Under the pieces are notes generated by a model. It searched no databases and had not been told where the DNA came from. It saw only the letters and a list, made by a program, of their open reading frames with translations. 64,000 nucleotides of DNA from Lophius americanus. Lineage: Eukaryota > Chordata > Actinopteri > Lophiiformes > Lophiidae. The stretch spans positions 1,858,501-1,922,500 of the forward strand of contig JBBDHG010000043.1 of the NCBI GenBank assembly GCA_037951165.1. The letters are read 5' to 3'. Position numbers and translations under genes: made by a program. Of the stretch, positions 25,901 to 36,815 are shown piece by piece (positions within the stretch are counted from its first letter, which is position 1; every line of letters starts with the position of its first letter).

Positions 25901-28029
25901 AAAAGAGTGGATCACAAACTCTTATTTATGTAAAGGACCCCTAACCTGACAAACAATTGATTATGGTCTCCTTTTGATAAGATTTTTTTTCTCTGTGTCC
26001 GAAATTTGAAATTTGCTTTTTTTTAAAATATAGAGTCTGTAAAAAAGAAATACTATTCAGATAAATTCTCTACCTCCTCACCTGCGCTCTCCCTATTCGT
26101 AGCGGGAATTCTCTGAGCCAAATGCGTTAAGACGGGTCCCGCTATTTTAAAGCACCACAAAGCCGTGAGACCATTACATGTGAAAAACATTCTAACATCA
26201 TGCATGTAACGGTAATGGAATTTCCAAATTCTTAGATATTGCATTGCCATTTTTTTCTCTCCAACATCATGTGGCAGTGAGTCAGTGGATACCCTGCAAC
26301 TGTGAATGCAGCCGTAACGCTCAGCAGGAGTTCGGTATATGTGCTGTTTGTACAGAACGGCGTCTGCTGACGATCAGCGCGGTCTCAACGGTGAAGCATG
26401 CCACCCAATATTTTTCTTCCTAGGAGGGTAGTGGAATAGGGAAGCTTGTTTTTTTAATTTATTTGCAGCTTGTAAAGGAGGTTGTGCCTCAGTTGCGCCC
26501 AAGAGCCCACTCATACAAAGCAAAGCAGAGGGAGATCAGGGGTCAGGGGTCAGGGAGAAAACTGCAGTATATCTATCCGGTGTGTGGAGAGTTATTAAAT
26601 CCCTGATTTCATGTCACCCTGTGATGTCATATCTTTGATTGACAACTCACCTTTAACCCCCATCAGATCGGCCAAGCATTAAATAAATATTGAATAAATC
26701 CCCCAAAATACACTAATAATCATGTAGTTATATGTATGACATCACATGAAATATGATATAATTTAATATCTAAAACCACTTTATCTGAGAGATGTAAATA
26801 CAGCAAATAAACTTTCATGTTCCACTTTATTTGAGAGATGTAAATAGATGTAAGCCAATAAACTTGGTGATTCACACCAGAACGGTCCATATCGATACGA
26901 CACTATAGATAAGAGGAAAGGTTTTTATTTTATCAGCCATAAAGATTTTGTTGTGAGCTTCAGTAAGTACTGTAGGAGATTGGTTTCTAAAACGACTGCG
27001 GTAAAACCTACGTTCTCCGGAGATATGACCGTTGATTTGAATTCTCACACAGTGTTGCTGCATCTGAACTATTCTCCAGAAAACTGTTTTTAGAGAAGTA
27101 CACCATCCATTGTTGTAGAGTGAGTTTTAAAAATGACTGCCTTTAAATATATTCTTTCTAGGGTTTATGGCTCTCGACTCAAAATTAGCTTTTGATGCAC
27201 AGTGATGTTCATGTGAAGTTCTCTCTCAAAATGTTAAAGACACCAGCTCGTTAAATGTTGATGCTTTTTTGAGCTTTAGCAGCTTCCAGGCTGCGCTAAC
27301 ATTTATTTCAAGCAACATGGGGCAGTGAAGTCCATGTTTTCTTGATTATTTTTGGCGTGACCTTTCCTGTGAAACCCCAATGTATCTGAAGAAAAAGGAA
27401 ATACAGCAATGACGCTCAAACGGATTGGTGAGGAGCGATGCAACAAGTTATAAACGTTACAGTCATTGCACATTATTTAAAGTTGTCATACAACATAGGT
27501 ATTACACAGATGATGAGGATGCTGCACAGGGATATTGCACAAACACACACAGTAGAGTTGCACACCTTTAATATCGTATTGTTTTGTATATTGTATGTTA
27601 CAGTATCGCAGTTGGGCATAAAAATACAGATTAAAGGGGATAGACTCTTAATATTTCTACTATTATGTTATTAAATTACTATTATTACTCTTGAATTATT
27701 TTTATTTGCAGACATGACAATCTCTCCTCTCATTGTGTCACTAGAAAGAAGAGAGGGTGTCGGCGCTCCGCAACCAACTGGCTGAGCGACAGGCTCTCCG
27801 TAACCGCCGCCAACCATCCACGGGCCAGAATCAGAACCACAACGCCCCGCCGCCGTCGTCCCAGGCGGATCCCAAGTCTCTGCTTCCCCCGCCCGGTTAC
27901 CCCAACCCCAACACAGACAATCATTCCCTCCCGCCCTCCTTCTCCAACTCCTCCAACCTCTACCCGGCTGACAGCAAGATGAGTCGCAACCACTGTCACA
28001 ACAGCCAGATCCCTCTGCTGTATAAATAG
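4499..28029 (+). CDS. gabbr1: GABA-B receptor subunit 1, 3' part (9 exons, partial at 5' end)
   Basis: Class C G-protein-coupled receptor; with GABBR2 it forms the metabotropic GABA receptor of neuronal membranes. Exons read in phase: 4499-4649, 9549-9681, 11897-12013, 13333-13443, 16989-17082, 21038-21165, 23548-23676, 24442-24585, 27745-28029 (TAG stop), all bounded by AG/GT. The joined protein (about 429 residues) follows vertebrate GABBR1 without gaps: PPADRTVVIEEFRFLSQKLF before TM1, TM2 in exon 2, GSMFTKIWWVHT (TM3) in exon 3, WQIVDPLH (TM4) in exon 4, [20 protein letters not shown] (TM5) in exon 6, TM6-TM7 in exon 7, and the heptad coiled coil in exons 8-9. After the coiled coil stands an R-N-R-R motif, matching the RXR-type ER-retention signal known in GABBR1. 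The last 50 or so residues are rich in Pro, Gln and Asn and end in LLYK as in mammals. The exons for the Venus-flytrap ectodomain are upstream of the window. Identification is very secure; exact splice junctions are by eye. Confidence 0.96.
4690..4743. repeat. (CAT)n trinucleotide run
   Basis: CAT/ATC repeat with one GTCACC interruption, starting about 40 nt downstream of a gabbr1 splice donor. Confidence 0.95.
8215..8297. repeat. (GT)n microsatellite
   Basis: Nearly pure GT run of about 70 bp followed by a short interrupted extension, within a gabbr1 intron. Confidence 0.97.
8660..8885 (+). mobile_element. Tc1-like transposon fragment (5' part)
   Basis: GTTAAGCCATAACATTCTAA is a decayed 5' terminal sequence of the fish Tc1-like family, followed by GGGATATATTAGGCAGCAAG and GAAGTTGATGTTGGAAGCAG, its characteristic 5' UTR. 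It breaks off at the start of the transposase region. The same family recurs at 18143, 25117, 37430 and 61676. Confidence 0.75.
9682..11896. other. gabbr1 intron between TM2 and TM3 exons
   Basis: No exon found. The right half (about 10870-11370) is a copy of a dispersed repeat that recurs elsewhere in the window. A C-rich pyrimidine tract (11845-11896) precedes the next acceptor. Confidence 0.6.
10870..11370 (-). repeat. Dispersed repeat family A, copy 1
   Basis: Begins (plus strand) with TATGCTGTCGTCCCCGACAA, which can fold into a small hairpin, then a GGGGTATAT block; it later contains ACAAGATAGATCTCC and AACTCCAGTTCTTCCTCAC. The same ordered blocks occur at 41579-41960 in this orientation and reversed at 31180-31510 and 57946-58275. 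The family name is not known to me. Confidence 0.65.
13250..13316. repeat. (TG)n microsatellite next to a gabbr1 splice acceptor
   Basis: About 33 uninterrupted TG units ending 16 nt before the exon at 13333. The acceptor is TTGCTCAAACTCACACAG, with no ordinary pyrimidine tract, so the TG run occupies that place. Confidence 0.97.
14490..14615 (+). repeat. Dispersed repeat family B, copy 1
   Basis: TTTCCTGAAAATCCCCCTCG, then TTTCTGTGTTATCCTGCTAA and a close at ACCTCCTTGG, a sequence pattern common in fish genomes. A second piece at 15735-15845 shares TTGTTTCTGCATAATTAGGG, AACAAACAGACA and CCTCCTTGGTGGAAGT. Probably a non-autonomous element. Confidence 0.4.
14661..15451. mobile_element. hAT-like non-autonomous element with terminal inverted repeats
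   Basis: The left end GCAGGGGGGTCAAACTCAA resembles the CAGGGGTGTCAAACTCA terminus of vertebrate hAT elements. The right end at 15432-15451 carries TTGAGTTTGAC, the inverse of GTCAAACTCAA. The 790-bp interior has no transposase ORF, so it would be a deletion derivative. The right terminus is diverged past GAC, and I could not find a clean 8-bp target duplication. Confidence 0.55.
15375..15420. repeat. Perfect inverted repeat, 22-bp arms, 2-nt spacer
   Basis: Arms 15375-15396 and 15399-15420 are exact reverse complements (TGAGCTTGAGAAAGGACGGC with TC at the inner end) around CA. It lies inside the hAT-like element, 12 bp from its right terminal sequence. Confidence 0.95.
18143..18420 (+). mobile_element. 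Tc1-like transposon fragment (5' part)
   Basis: AACCAATCAGCCATAATATT then ATAACCACTGACAAGTGAAT is the 5' terminal sequence of the fish Tc1-like family, followed by AAGGATCTGAGTGACGCTGA and CAAGGGCC. A later GAAAGAGCTACTGTATCACA corresponds to the transposase coding part, so it carries internal deletions. Confidence 0.78.
19640..20760 (-). mobile_element. RTE/Rex3-like LINE remnant (reverse transcriptase), antisense
   Basis: On the minus strand the region reads as a frameshifted reverse transcriptase: a degraded LDFxKAYDRVPREELW block (20185-20110), KSGLTENYFRVVKDTCESRM with TAVRCVVGVTGG, a damaged catalytic box region (TIMFxxDDIVICSESRE, near 19920-19870) and a KTEYMCVNERE block with KEFKYLGS after it. 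This is the standard order palm, YxDD-type box (FADD variant), thumb. Many stops and frameshifts show it is dead. It sits in a gabbr1 intron in reverse orientation. Confidence 0.72.
21166..23547. other. gabbr1 intron between TM5 and TM6 exons
   Basis: No exon or clear transposon found. Contains an (ATT)n run at 22945-22973 and a CT-rich stretch (23400-23545) before the acceptor CTGGCAG. Confidence 0.6.
24586..27744. other. gabbr1 last intron
   Basis: No exon found between the two coiled-coil exons. A Tc1 fragment lies at 25117-25510; the rest (25510-27740) holds only short meaningless ORFs and a tandem GATCAGGGGTCAGGGGTCAG near 26535. Confidence 0.6.
25117..25510 (+). mobile_element. Tc1-like transposon fragment (5' part with transposase start)
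   Basis: ACACCAATCAGCCATAACAT is the family's 5' terminus. It is followed by CTTTGACAAAGGCCAGAGTG, CAAAGTGGTCCAAGGAGGGA and GATTGCTGAAAAAGTTACTG, all from the transposase N-terminal region. The ORF is broken and the catalytic half is missing. Confidence 0.78.
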
Positions 28030-28349
28030 GCGCCACACAGAGGGGGGAGGGCCGACGGTCGCACAATGCACAGGGGAGACACCAAACACAAGGAGACACT
28101 GTGACTTTCACTTGTATCAGCGATGAGCACAGCCGTGTAGTGACACTGTTCTAAAATATGGCGTGGAAGCACAAAGAAGTACACAGGAGTGCTTTACACT
28201 CAGCAGCTGCTGGGCTGAGTCACGCAGGTAACATCCGTCATCACAGTCTTGATGTCACTACGTTCAACCCAGCAACGGCGCGGCGACAAGCACATCTCCG
28301 ATTAGCAGCACTCATGTTCTTCTCAAATGTCACAGATCTCTGGATCTTT

Positions 28350-28351
<2 letters not shown>

Positions 28352-28393
<42 letters not shown>
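28352..28393. repeat. (CT)n run in probable gabbr1 3' UTR
   Basis: About 21 uninterrupted CT units, 320 nt after the gabbr1 stop. Confidence 0.95.
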
Positions 28394-28396
<3 letters not shown>

Positions 28397-29149
28397 CGTT
28401 ATCTCGTTCTGTTGTGGAGACGGCGCGTCAGGGATCTCAAAAGGAAATGTTGGTGTTTGTGTCTTTGTTCTATCTTCTCCACCTTTTGTCTCTCCAGTTT
28501 GTTGACTGAGCAAGCACACGCAGTAGTGATTTATATTGTTCTGTAATATCTGATCTGTTCTGTCATGGAGTTGTTGTTTCAAATTATTTGTTTACTTTTC
28601 AGGAGAGTCGTGAAAACAGAAATTTACAAAGGGAAAAGAAATGTACAGTTTTTTCCCCCCCCCCAGGGTGTTTTCTGAGGCGTGTCGGAGCGCGACTGTG
28701 TGGAATCCTGGGTTCATGGAAAAGCGATAATGTGCATTATTAAATAGCCATAATTTAGAAGGACTGAGGAGACTGGCATGTATGGATGTCTTTTGTCTGG
28801 ATTATGTATTAAAATACAAAACTGCTTCTTAAGAATCCAGTCCTTTGCTGATGTACAGTACAAATATTAGACCCGTTTTAGAAACTAGTCCAAACTTGCT
28901 TAAGTATAAGAATGATTTTTTTGATGGCTTTGACATTTTAAACAATGTTTTACACTCATTTTTTTTTATATCTTTGTTGTTCCTATTTAGCAGTATATTA
29001 CAGTGGTAGCCATCATAGAATTCCTTCATCTTGCTTTGAATGTATTTTTGCAGATATGGCCTGATTTTGCTGCAGCCCCACTCAACGTAGCTGATCCCTC
29101 GTTCCATGATGCGTGAATACTAAAACTAAAAAAACGCCACAATTTAGTT

Positions 29150-29345
29150 GGCCAGAGGATTAAGGCTGGGTAGCCTTTCAAGAAGTACAATTCTCATCAC
29201 CCTCACCTGTGCGGGGGTGAGATGCTGCCTCAAGCAAAGACATTTAAGCATCTTAATGTCTTGCCTCGGGGTGAGCTGGAATCGGATGCTGGGGAGAGTG
29301 ACATCTGGAATACCCGTCAAAGCCTGCCGCCAAAGTGAGAGAAAA
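29150..29345 (+). mobile_element. LINE 3'-end fragment
   Basis: TCATCACCCTCACCTGTGCG and later GCCTCGGGGTGAGCTGGAAT, GGGGAGAGTGACATCTGGAA and AAGCCTGCCGCCAAAGTGAG follow the C-terminal coding end of a common fish LINE (consensus protein ends ...ERLG..PEELE..AGEREVW..LLKLLPPR). Short and decayed. Confidence 0.5.
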
Positions 29346-31179
29346 TAAGTGGAATCACCAGCCAATGCCGAAGTTCAGCACCTCACAGTATGTAGATACT
29401 GTGAGAAATTCCATACACATAATAATATAATAAAAAGAAAGGAAATCAGGAGAATTTTTCAATGATAGTCGGTAAAAGGTTATTTCAAAGTATGGAGATA
29501 TCCAACCCAGTAGAAGACTGGACCGTAATTCCTGCTTCCTTTTTCTATAAAAGCAGCGAGTGAGATGTGGGTCTTCTATGATGGCTACTTCTGTGAACAT
29601 TCAGAGAAAACAGATTTCCTGAGATTTTATATATATGAATATGTTATATACCATTCTTGTCAGCCTTTTCGTTTCAAGACGGTGCGTTGTTGTTGTTTTT
29701 TAAATATTTTCCCATGTCAGATAATCTGGATTGATGCTCAATTAATGTATTTTTCTTTCCCATTTTGCCTTTGGATGAGTTGTGAATGAATCAAAGAAGG
29801 ATATATTAAAGTAAAGCGACATCCTGGATCTATTCAGAGGTTAATCTGGATTATCTATTTCATTCTAGAGCTATTTACAGATTTTATAAAGCAATGATAC
29901 CTGAACAGCTTTACCGTAATAATACAATGTCGAATATTTCTAAATATATATATTTCAGTATGCACTTTAATCTGAACAAACTGTTTATCCCACAATATTT
30001 TGCAGTTATTCTAATAAATTTTAGCTCAGGGTATTGAGGTGGAGATAAATGAATGAAATAGGCCACATTTATTACCTGCACAGTACCTGGATCAGTGTAA
30101 CACATGAATGCAGAAATAATTTAAGAAGTGTTCTATGACCATGCACAAATATGACAATATACATGGATTTGGGGATATTTGTACAATTCACTATATCTAA
30201 GATCATAAATGTTAATATATTTCAAAGTATGTGTATGCAGATATATGGGTATCATAAATAAAATATTTGTTTTTTCATTTGGTCATGTTCTGCTTCAATG
30301 ATATCTTCCTTATAAATGGAGATTATGGGATTCATTCCCTGAAAAAACAATTATTAATGCCAGAAATTCCGTGGATTTTTCCGCAGCGTTTCTCGGCTCT
30401 GGAACTCTTGATTGTGTTTTTCAGCTGTACAGCAAGCCGGCTCAAAAAGTGAAAGCAAGGCAGTGCAATTTCCTCATTCTGTCGTCGCGCCTCAACACAA
30501 CATCATGATCAGTGATAGTTTAACCCTCATGATCTGACTCGTCCACCATGAACCTGTTTAAGGTTTTGGGGGACTGAAGCCAAATCAAGAAAACGTTGGA
30601 GAACAGGCGTGGTACACCCTTGACAAGCTGTCAGTTCATCAAAGGGCTAAGACATATTAGCTACTTACATGACCACAGTTTTGCTAAAAAGAGAAACAGA
30701 TTGGTTTTTTTTTTATTGAAATCACTGTAGTTTGAACCCCAGGCCACTAGATGGCGGTGTGACTTTTCACAATCAGCACCACATACATGCATACAAACAA
30801 TATAGTCTCCCATTTTTTAGTGGTGTTCTGTTCTTGCGTGACTTTTGGGGTAAGAATCTCATGCATATGCATTAACTTGGGCCGAGTCGTCACATGAATA
30901 ATTTTTTGCAACTTTATAAGGTGATTATAACATGCATTATAGCATTTTTTTAAAAATTACTCCCATGCTTCCAAAAGTTTGCGTTTCAAGCTCCCGTTTG
31001 TCATACTTTTATACAACAACTAATGTTTTCATGACGGTGCTTTGATCTTAGTTGCCAATCTGTAGAACTATTTAAAATCTCACTGTAGTGAATTTTCCAT
31101 TAATCCTATATTTATATCCTGCAGCCGCTCGTAATGTGTCTCACTCAAAAACCGTTACAGCCATCATTTTCAAGTTTTA

Positions 31180-31510
31180 TATCCACATAGACCTTAGTGC
31201 GAGGAAGAACTGGAGTGGTTTGGGCAAAGGTCAGTTGCACATTTAAGACACTAGGGGGAGCTTTATGCCCAAAAGATCTCGGGACCATTGTTTTTCAACG
31301 GTTTGGATTTAGTACAAATTTGGTGCGTATGAATCGTCTCGAGGAGATTGATCTTACATATTGATGAAATTTAAATCTAATAGTTCCTACTTTAGTCACT
31401 AGGGGGAGTTTGTTTATGAAAAACACTATTTTTTGGACTTATCTTCACATTTAATTTGAGGGGTTCAATCTTGGGAATTGCTTTTACAACGCAGGGGATT
31501 GGGAACTTTT
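31180..31510 (+). repeat. Dispersed repeat family A, copy 2 (opposite orientation)
   Basis: GAGGAAGAACTGGAGTGGTT, GACACTAGGGGGAGCTTTAT, ACAAATTTGGTGCGTATGAA and GCAGGGGATTGGGAACTTTT are the reverse complements of, or match, blocks in the copies at 10870, 41579 and 57946. Confidence 0.65.
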
Positions 31511-32027
31511 CGGGGATATAGTCTTTAATCCAAATCAGATTCTTGATGGGTGTTTGATATTATGATGTAATTGCTAATTGAATGCCTTAACCATGAAGTT
31601 AGAAGCAAAAATTAAGTAACTTCCCACAATGGTAAAGAATCATTTGAATCAATTTTGCATCCAGATGAAAATCTGGATCACCATCAAAAATCTAACAGAT
31701 TGTTTCTTAGTCCATGTCTTAGTCCTCTGAAAAAAGAAAAACAAACAAAGAAAACAACAATTATGTTTTCAGTATTATACATTTTGAGAATTATAAGTCT
31801 TTTTTCATCTCCCAAATTTTATACCTGGGGATGAGACTGTATGATTGCACCGTATAATCCACTAGAGGTCAGTAGTTAATTAAATTCACTCATACACAGT
31901 GACCTTTGGGACAGTTCACTCTGTTTGGTTGAACGTAGTTCTACCCGTTCATTCAGTTATTGTAACTATTATTTTTTTTGTGATACACAGTGCATACAGG
32001 ACAGAATGTGATAAAAAAAAAATCCTT

Positions 32028-32145
32028 CATCCCTGAGAAGCACCAGGGAGTAACATCGCGGGTCAGAGTCTTGCTCAAGGACCCCTCAACTGCAAATATT
32101 CTGATCGGGGGATTACCTTTCTACCTATTCATCTACAGCCGCCCC
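32028..32145 (-). mobile_element. tRNA-derived SINE-like remnant, antisense
   Basis: GTCTTGCTCAAGGACCCCTC and the closing CTACAGCCGCC are the antisense of a fish tRNA-like repeat (usual end ...ACTGAGCCACAGCCGCC, the complement of a GGCTCAGTGG A-box). Badly decayed. Confidence 0.4.
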
Positions 32146-32550
32146 AAACTGCACATCCTGTACCAGGTATCTGGGTGACTCCTCGCTGTGAAGCAACAGT
32201 GCAAACCATGACGCCACCATGCCTGCTCTTGACTGCATTTGTTATTTATATCTATCTTTTTCCAGGTTGACTTCTAGAAGTCAATTGAAGGAATGAAGGA
32301 GGAAGATGAGATCATTAAAAACAAGTGGGGCAAGGTTTTTTATAGCCTACAATCATCTACAAGGCCAGTTGGAACCTCGTTATTGAGACACTAAGTGGAT
32401 GTTTGTAGATTAAATTAGACAAATTGCTCCCAAGTACATCAATGCTTGTATGACAATGACCGTGTGTACATGTGCGGCAGACACACATGTACACACTGCA
32501 GTCACACACAACCCTTTCCAGCTGACTGAAGATGAGGAATGTGGTAATTC

Positions 32551-32606
32551 GGAGGTGGAGGAGGAGGAGGGGGAGGAGGAGGAGGAGGAGGAGGAGGAGA
32601 GGAGAG
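32551..32606. repeat. (GGA)n purine run
   Basis: GGA trinucleotide tract of about 55 bp with two interruptions. Confidence 0.92.
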
Positions 32607-32853
32607 GTTGAAGGGTGTTAAGGAGAGAGGATGCGTGTAGGGAGGGGGTGCGTGTCACTGGGGAAAACCCGCTCTGGGCTGAGGCTTCTGTGGGCCTCCA
32701 CCTGACACAGCACTCGGCTTAAACAAAAAAAAGCAGGAAATTCCCCTCGATTTGTCGGATCTAACAAAGGAAGTATTCGCTGGCTGTGGAGGAATTTCAT
32801 ATCAACCTTTGCCAAACATTGGCCAAACCCTCTACAGTAACAGTGTATCATAC

Positions 32854-33375
<522 letters not shown>

Positions 33376-33466
33376 GTGTGGCTAGAGCTGTTGGCCACAA
33401 ATAACCATTTGTTACCACAGCTATGAAATGAGTTCATCCTCTGCAGACAGAATTAATTTTTTAAAT

Positions 33467-33556
33467 TTTAATTAGGTTCACATTAATATATAAATATAAT
33501 CTTTAACACCGAACCCCAACAATTTAAATATAAATAAATACAAATAAATACATAAA
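33467..33556 (-). promoter_or_regulatory. tnf 3' UTR AU-rich element and candidate poly(A) signal
   Basis: About 365 nt past the tnf stop, the minus strand between 33556 and 33523 carries several ATTTA pentamers in close succession, including ATTTATTTG and ATTTATTTA, the class II AU-rich arrangement that destabilises TNF mRNA in mammals through TTP/ZFP36. An ATTAAA variant poly(A) signal follows at 33472-33467. The 3' UTR would be about 450 nt long. Confidence 0.55.
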
Positions 33557-33919
33557 AGTGGAGACATAGTCTTTGCACCGAGGCTCTTCTGTGGAGAGCC
33601 GTGTCATCGTCTGATACAGCAGGGAAAGTCTAGCCTACTACAATCTCAGGTCGTCTTAAATAATGAACAAAAAGTGCCAATAATAGAAAATATAGTTGCA
33701 AACTGTTACAGTTTATAGGATTTTTAAAAATCAATGCTGCCTGTCTAGCAACAAGCTTTTATCTCCATGGAGATTTAAACATTTCTGCATCACCGTGAAG
33801 ATGAATAATTTAAAAAAAGAATGAAAAAAATAGTAACACATATATATATATATTTTTTAAAAAAGGTAATGGCACTGTGTAAAGCTTTGTACCTCTCTGT
33901 TTGTATCACAGTGAAACAC

Positions 33920-35184
33920 TCAAAGTGCAAACACACCAAAGAAAGTCTTGCCCTCTTCGGTCTCCAGCTCTGACAGCTGGTTGGTCTCGGTCCACACTCT
34001 GTCGCCTCGGTTCAGCTGAAACACAGCGCCCAGATAGATGGCGTTGTACCAGCCCTGACCGGTTCTGTAGCTGTCCTCCATCGCAGTGCTTTGGCACGCT
34101 GACCTCACAGCACTCATCAGAGAGGTCCTGCTTCCGATGGAGTCAGAGAAGCGCCAAATCCTGTGGCTGAGCGGCGTGAGGTGTTTTCCCTCTCGCTTCT
34201 CGTCTACCTCGCCGCAGGAGACCCTGAACGAGGCCTGGCTGTAGACGAAGTAGAGTCCCGTTTCTGGGATGATGATCTCGTTGTTCACCAGTTTGAAGCC
34301 ACCCTGAGCGAACGCCTGGCCTTGACCATTCTTCCATTCCAACTCCTCTTTGGTACTCTCCTCCTCATCGTAGCTACCTGCCAATGCAACCCCCAAAAAA
34401 CAAGAGGGAACAACTTTGACTCTTCTCTCCACGTAATGTTACACACATGCGTAAATAATTAACAGGAGTGTCATTTGGAGAGGGGAATGAAAGATTGCCT
34501 GAAGCCAATAAATAACTTATGAAAGGGCTTCCTTATTCTGTTGGTGGCAAACAAAGAAGCTGCAAATATCAAACAAGTGGAAGAAAGAGGCTCCTTTGAA
34601 AGCCGAGATCATGAGCCCATTGTTTGCTTAGGATCAAATCAAGGTAAGCCATGACTCACCTTCCAAATGAATGGCCGCCTTGGCTTTGCTGCTGATGCGC
34701 CTCAGCGTGTAGTGGGGATCTGAAGAGAGGGAGACAAACGTGAGCTTATCTGAAATAATCCACAAAGCCTAAATATATCTAACAAAAAGCCCTGAGCATT
34801 TGTTCTTTTCCTTTTTTGGGGTAAACGAACACACGTGCATTCAATCACCTGTTTTCTCAGCAGGGACCCTCGCAGTTTGTGCCTCTGTTTGGCCTGGTTG
34901 TGTCTGCATGGAGGGAATAAAACGGATTAGATGTTTCCTATTTTGGTCTGAAAATGCTGGATTTCAAAAGACTTCTAATTAAAGCTGATCCTTACCAGTA
35001 TTCCATGCTGTCCTCTCCAGCACCAGGCAAACAGCAGGATGCCTCCGACACAAAGGGCCACAACCAGAAGAATCCCAGACACCTTCAACAACCGCCCTGT
35101 CGACGACTTCCGCTCTACCAAAACCACTGTCCTCCCCTCAGGACCCATCTCCACGTCACCTGCTGCAGCTCTGTACGAAACCAT
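33920..35184 (-). CDS. tnf: Tumor necrosis factor (TNF-alpha), complete 4-exon CDS
   Basis: Trimeric pro-inflammatory cytokine made as a type II membrane protein and shed by TACE. Exons on the minus strand: 35184-34996, 34903-34849, 34719-34660, 34377-33920; together 762 nt, 253 codons plus stop. Residues 1-33 are cytoplasmic; a hydrophobic segment at about 34-55 is the signal anchor. A Thr-Leu pair at residues 86-87 sits where teleost TNFs are thought to be cut. The TNF homology domain fills exon 4 and carries the family signature IIIPETGLYFVYSQ. C156 and C196 are placed for the usual intrachain disulfide. The C-terminus FFGVFAL is the TNF-type ending. The segment from MSAVRSAC through GWYNAIYLGAVFQLNRGD is typical of fish TNF-alpha. 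The start ATG is the only one ahead of the anchor in this frame. Introns are short (92, 129 and 282 nt). The gene is convergent with gabbr1 and has the same orientation as the second TNF gene. Confidence 0.97.
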
Positions 35185-35320
35185 GTTGTAGCTCGCTCTC
35201 GGTCTTTGAAGAAATATGCCAAATGAAGCCTGGATGCTTGTTCTGTGTTGCTGCCAGAGCTCTGAGCTGATTCCTCTCGCTTTGTGATGCTGTTGTGAAC
35301 TTCTGCCACTGTGCTTGTAG

Positions 35321-35361
35321 AATTTATGCTGCTACAGCTGCATCTGCAGAAGGGAAACTCC
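35321..35361 (-). promoter_or_regulatory. Likely tnf core promoter: TATA-like box and NF-kappa-B site
   Basis: On the minus strand a TATA-like CATAAATT lies at 35328-35321, about 140 nt upstream of the tnf ATG. Some 25 nt further upstream, plus-strand GGGAAACTCC at 35352-35361 matches the consensus GGGRNWYYCC at every position. TNF promoters in vertebrates are driven by NF-kappa-B, so a perfect site at this spacing makes functional sense. The transcription start would fall near 35295, giving a 5' UTR of roughly 110 nt. Seen in sequence: motif matches and spacing. Inferred: function. Confidence 0.55.
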
Positions 35362-35517
35362 AGTGATGTCACTGTGTAAGTGGAGACAGGAGGCAGTGGC
35401 GGTGCAATCTAGAGAGGGAAAGAAACAAAGTCACAGAATTTCTGTGGATTTTTTCCAGAGTGTGGAACCAAAGGAGAGTTGTGGTTACACGATGGGAACG
35501 TGGTCAGTCTGTTTTGG

Positions 35518-35549
35518 GTGTGTGTGAGACAACACTGTCTCACACACAC
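35518..35549. repeat. Inverted repeat, 13-bp arms, upstream of tnf
   Basis: GTGTGTGTGAGAC and GTCTCACACACAC flank AACACT, about 160 bp upstream of the kappa-B site. Partly a by-product of the (CA)n run that follows. Confidence 0.8.
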
Positions 35550-36786
35550 ACACACACAGGCATTTAATGCACATATTCAAATACTTTAGAAATACTGAGA
35601 CATTAACTCATTACTTATTTGTGTAGACAACCACAAAATCTGAGCCGGCTGTAACTTTTGAGTTTGACACGCTGGATTAGACGTTTTGAAAAACCACAAA
35701 TATGTGATACTTTGTAAGCAAGCCACCTGTTGATGGAATAGTTTGATAACTTCTAACCACCCCTCAACATCCTCCCGATACACTTTAAAGTCTTAAATAA
35801 TCTGCAGCATTGTTTACTTTTTAACTATCACACGTGTATTACATAAATCATATAAAATGTATTAGAATTATTTATCTCTTGAACTAATTCTCAAAGTATG
35901 GGAGACCCTCTGAAGACGCAGCTACTAATTAGAACATTAATACATTGCATACAATACATTGTTAAATAAATAGGAAATGGAATGGTTTGGGTAAAGTAAG
36001 ACGACTTTTGAAATCCTAGTGTTCCCTTTAGAATATTAGCTGAGGTTCACCGGCATTCTTATATAAATAAATGAGCCCAACTAATTTCAGCCACTTGTAT
36101 CCTAGAATCCTTTCTTCACCATAGGTGAAGGATGGACTGTAGATCCAAGGCATCCCAATTGCACCATTTTGTCATTTCACCTAAAAGCAACAGTCCCGCG
36201 GTAGTTTGACCCTCACATCACTCTTTGCCAATGAAAGAACTGAACCTAAAATTTTGAGTCACATGAAAATCTTGCTTGTAATGGTTATGGTGCGGTTCCT
36301 TCTTTGTCATGTGTCCAAACTCCAGTCAGACAGCCTGACAAACTAATGTCAATAAAACCTCTACCGTCTTAGTGGTGGTAAAAACATTATATCTTGAAGA
36401 GGATAAAGTGCCGTGGTGTGGATTTTGGAGAGTTGGGTTTTTCTTTTCTTTTCGGTATCAAAATTGATACCCCCCAACAAACTGGTCACACTTCTCGTTA
36501 TTTCCAGAGACTCTCCTTCCATTTCCCTGTTTCCCTTTTCATGTGACGTTTTGTGTTAGAGGCAGAATGCTCAAGTGTGTGTGGGCTTGTCATCACGCAA
36601 GACAGAAAAGTCCGATCCATTCTGTTTCTGATTGGTACGCTGTTTCAGAAATGATCATTCACTTTCCCTTCAATTCCTCCATTTGTTTACACAAAGAAAA
36701 CACAAATGGGTTTCGGACTTAATTTTGTCTGTGTTTATTTTGATTTAATTGTGTCTGTGTGCCTCTGCATATCTAAACCAGTTTTA

Positions 36787-36815
36787 GGTGTGTGTGTGTG
36801 TGTGTGTGTGTGTGC
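36787..36815. repeat. (GT)n microsatellite
   Basis: Pure GT run of about 28 bp followed by degenerate GT. Confidence 0.93.

Noticed and set aside
27671..28111. Antisense ORFs of 119-146 codons over the last gabbr1 exon
   Set aside because: Shadow of the GC-rich coding exon on the opposite strand; the plus strand reads as conserved GABBR1.
34143..34462. Plus- and minus-strand ORFs over the last tnf exon in other frames
   Set aside because: The TNF frame on the minus strand carries the family signature and joins in phase to three upstream exons; these are shadows.
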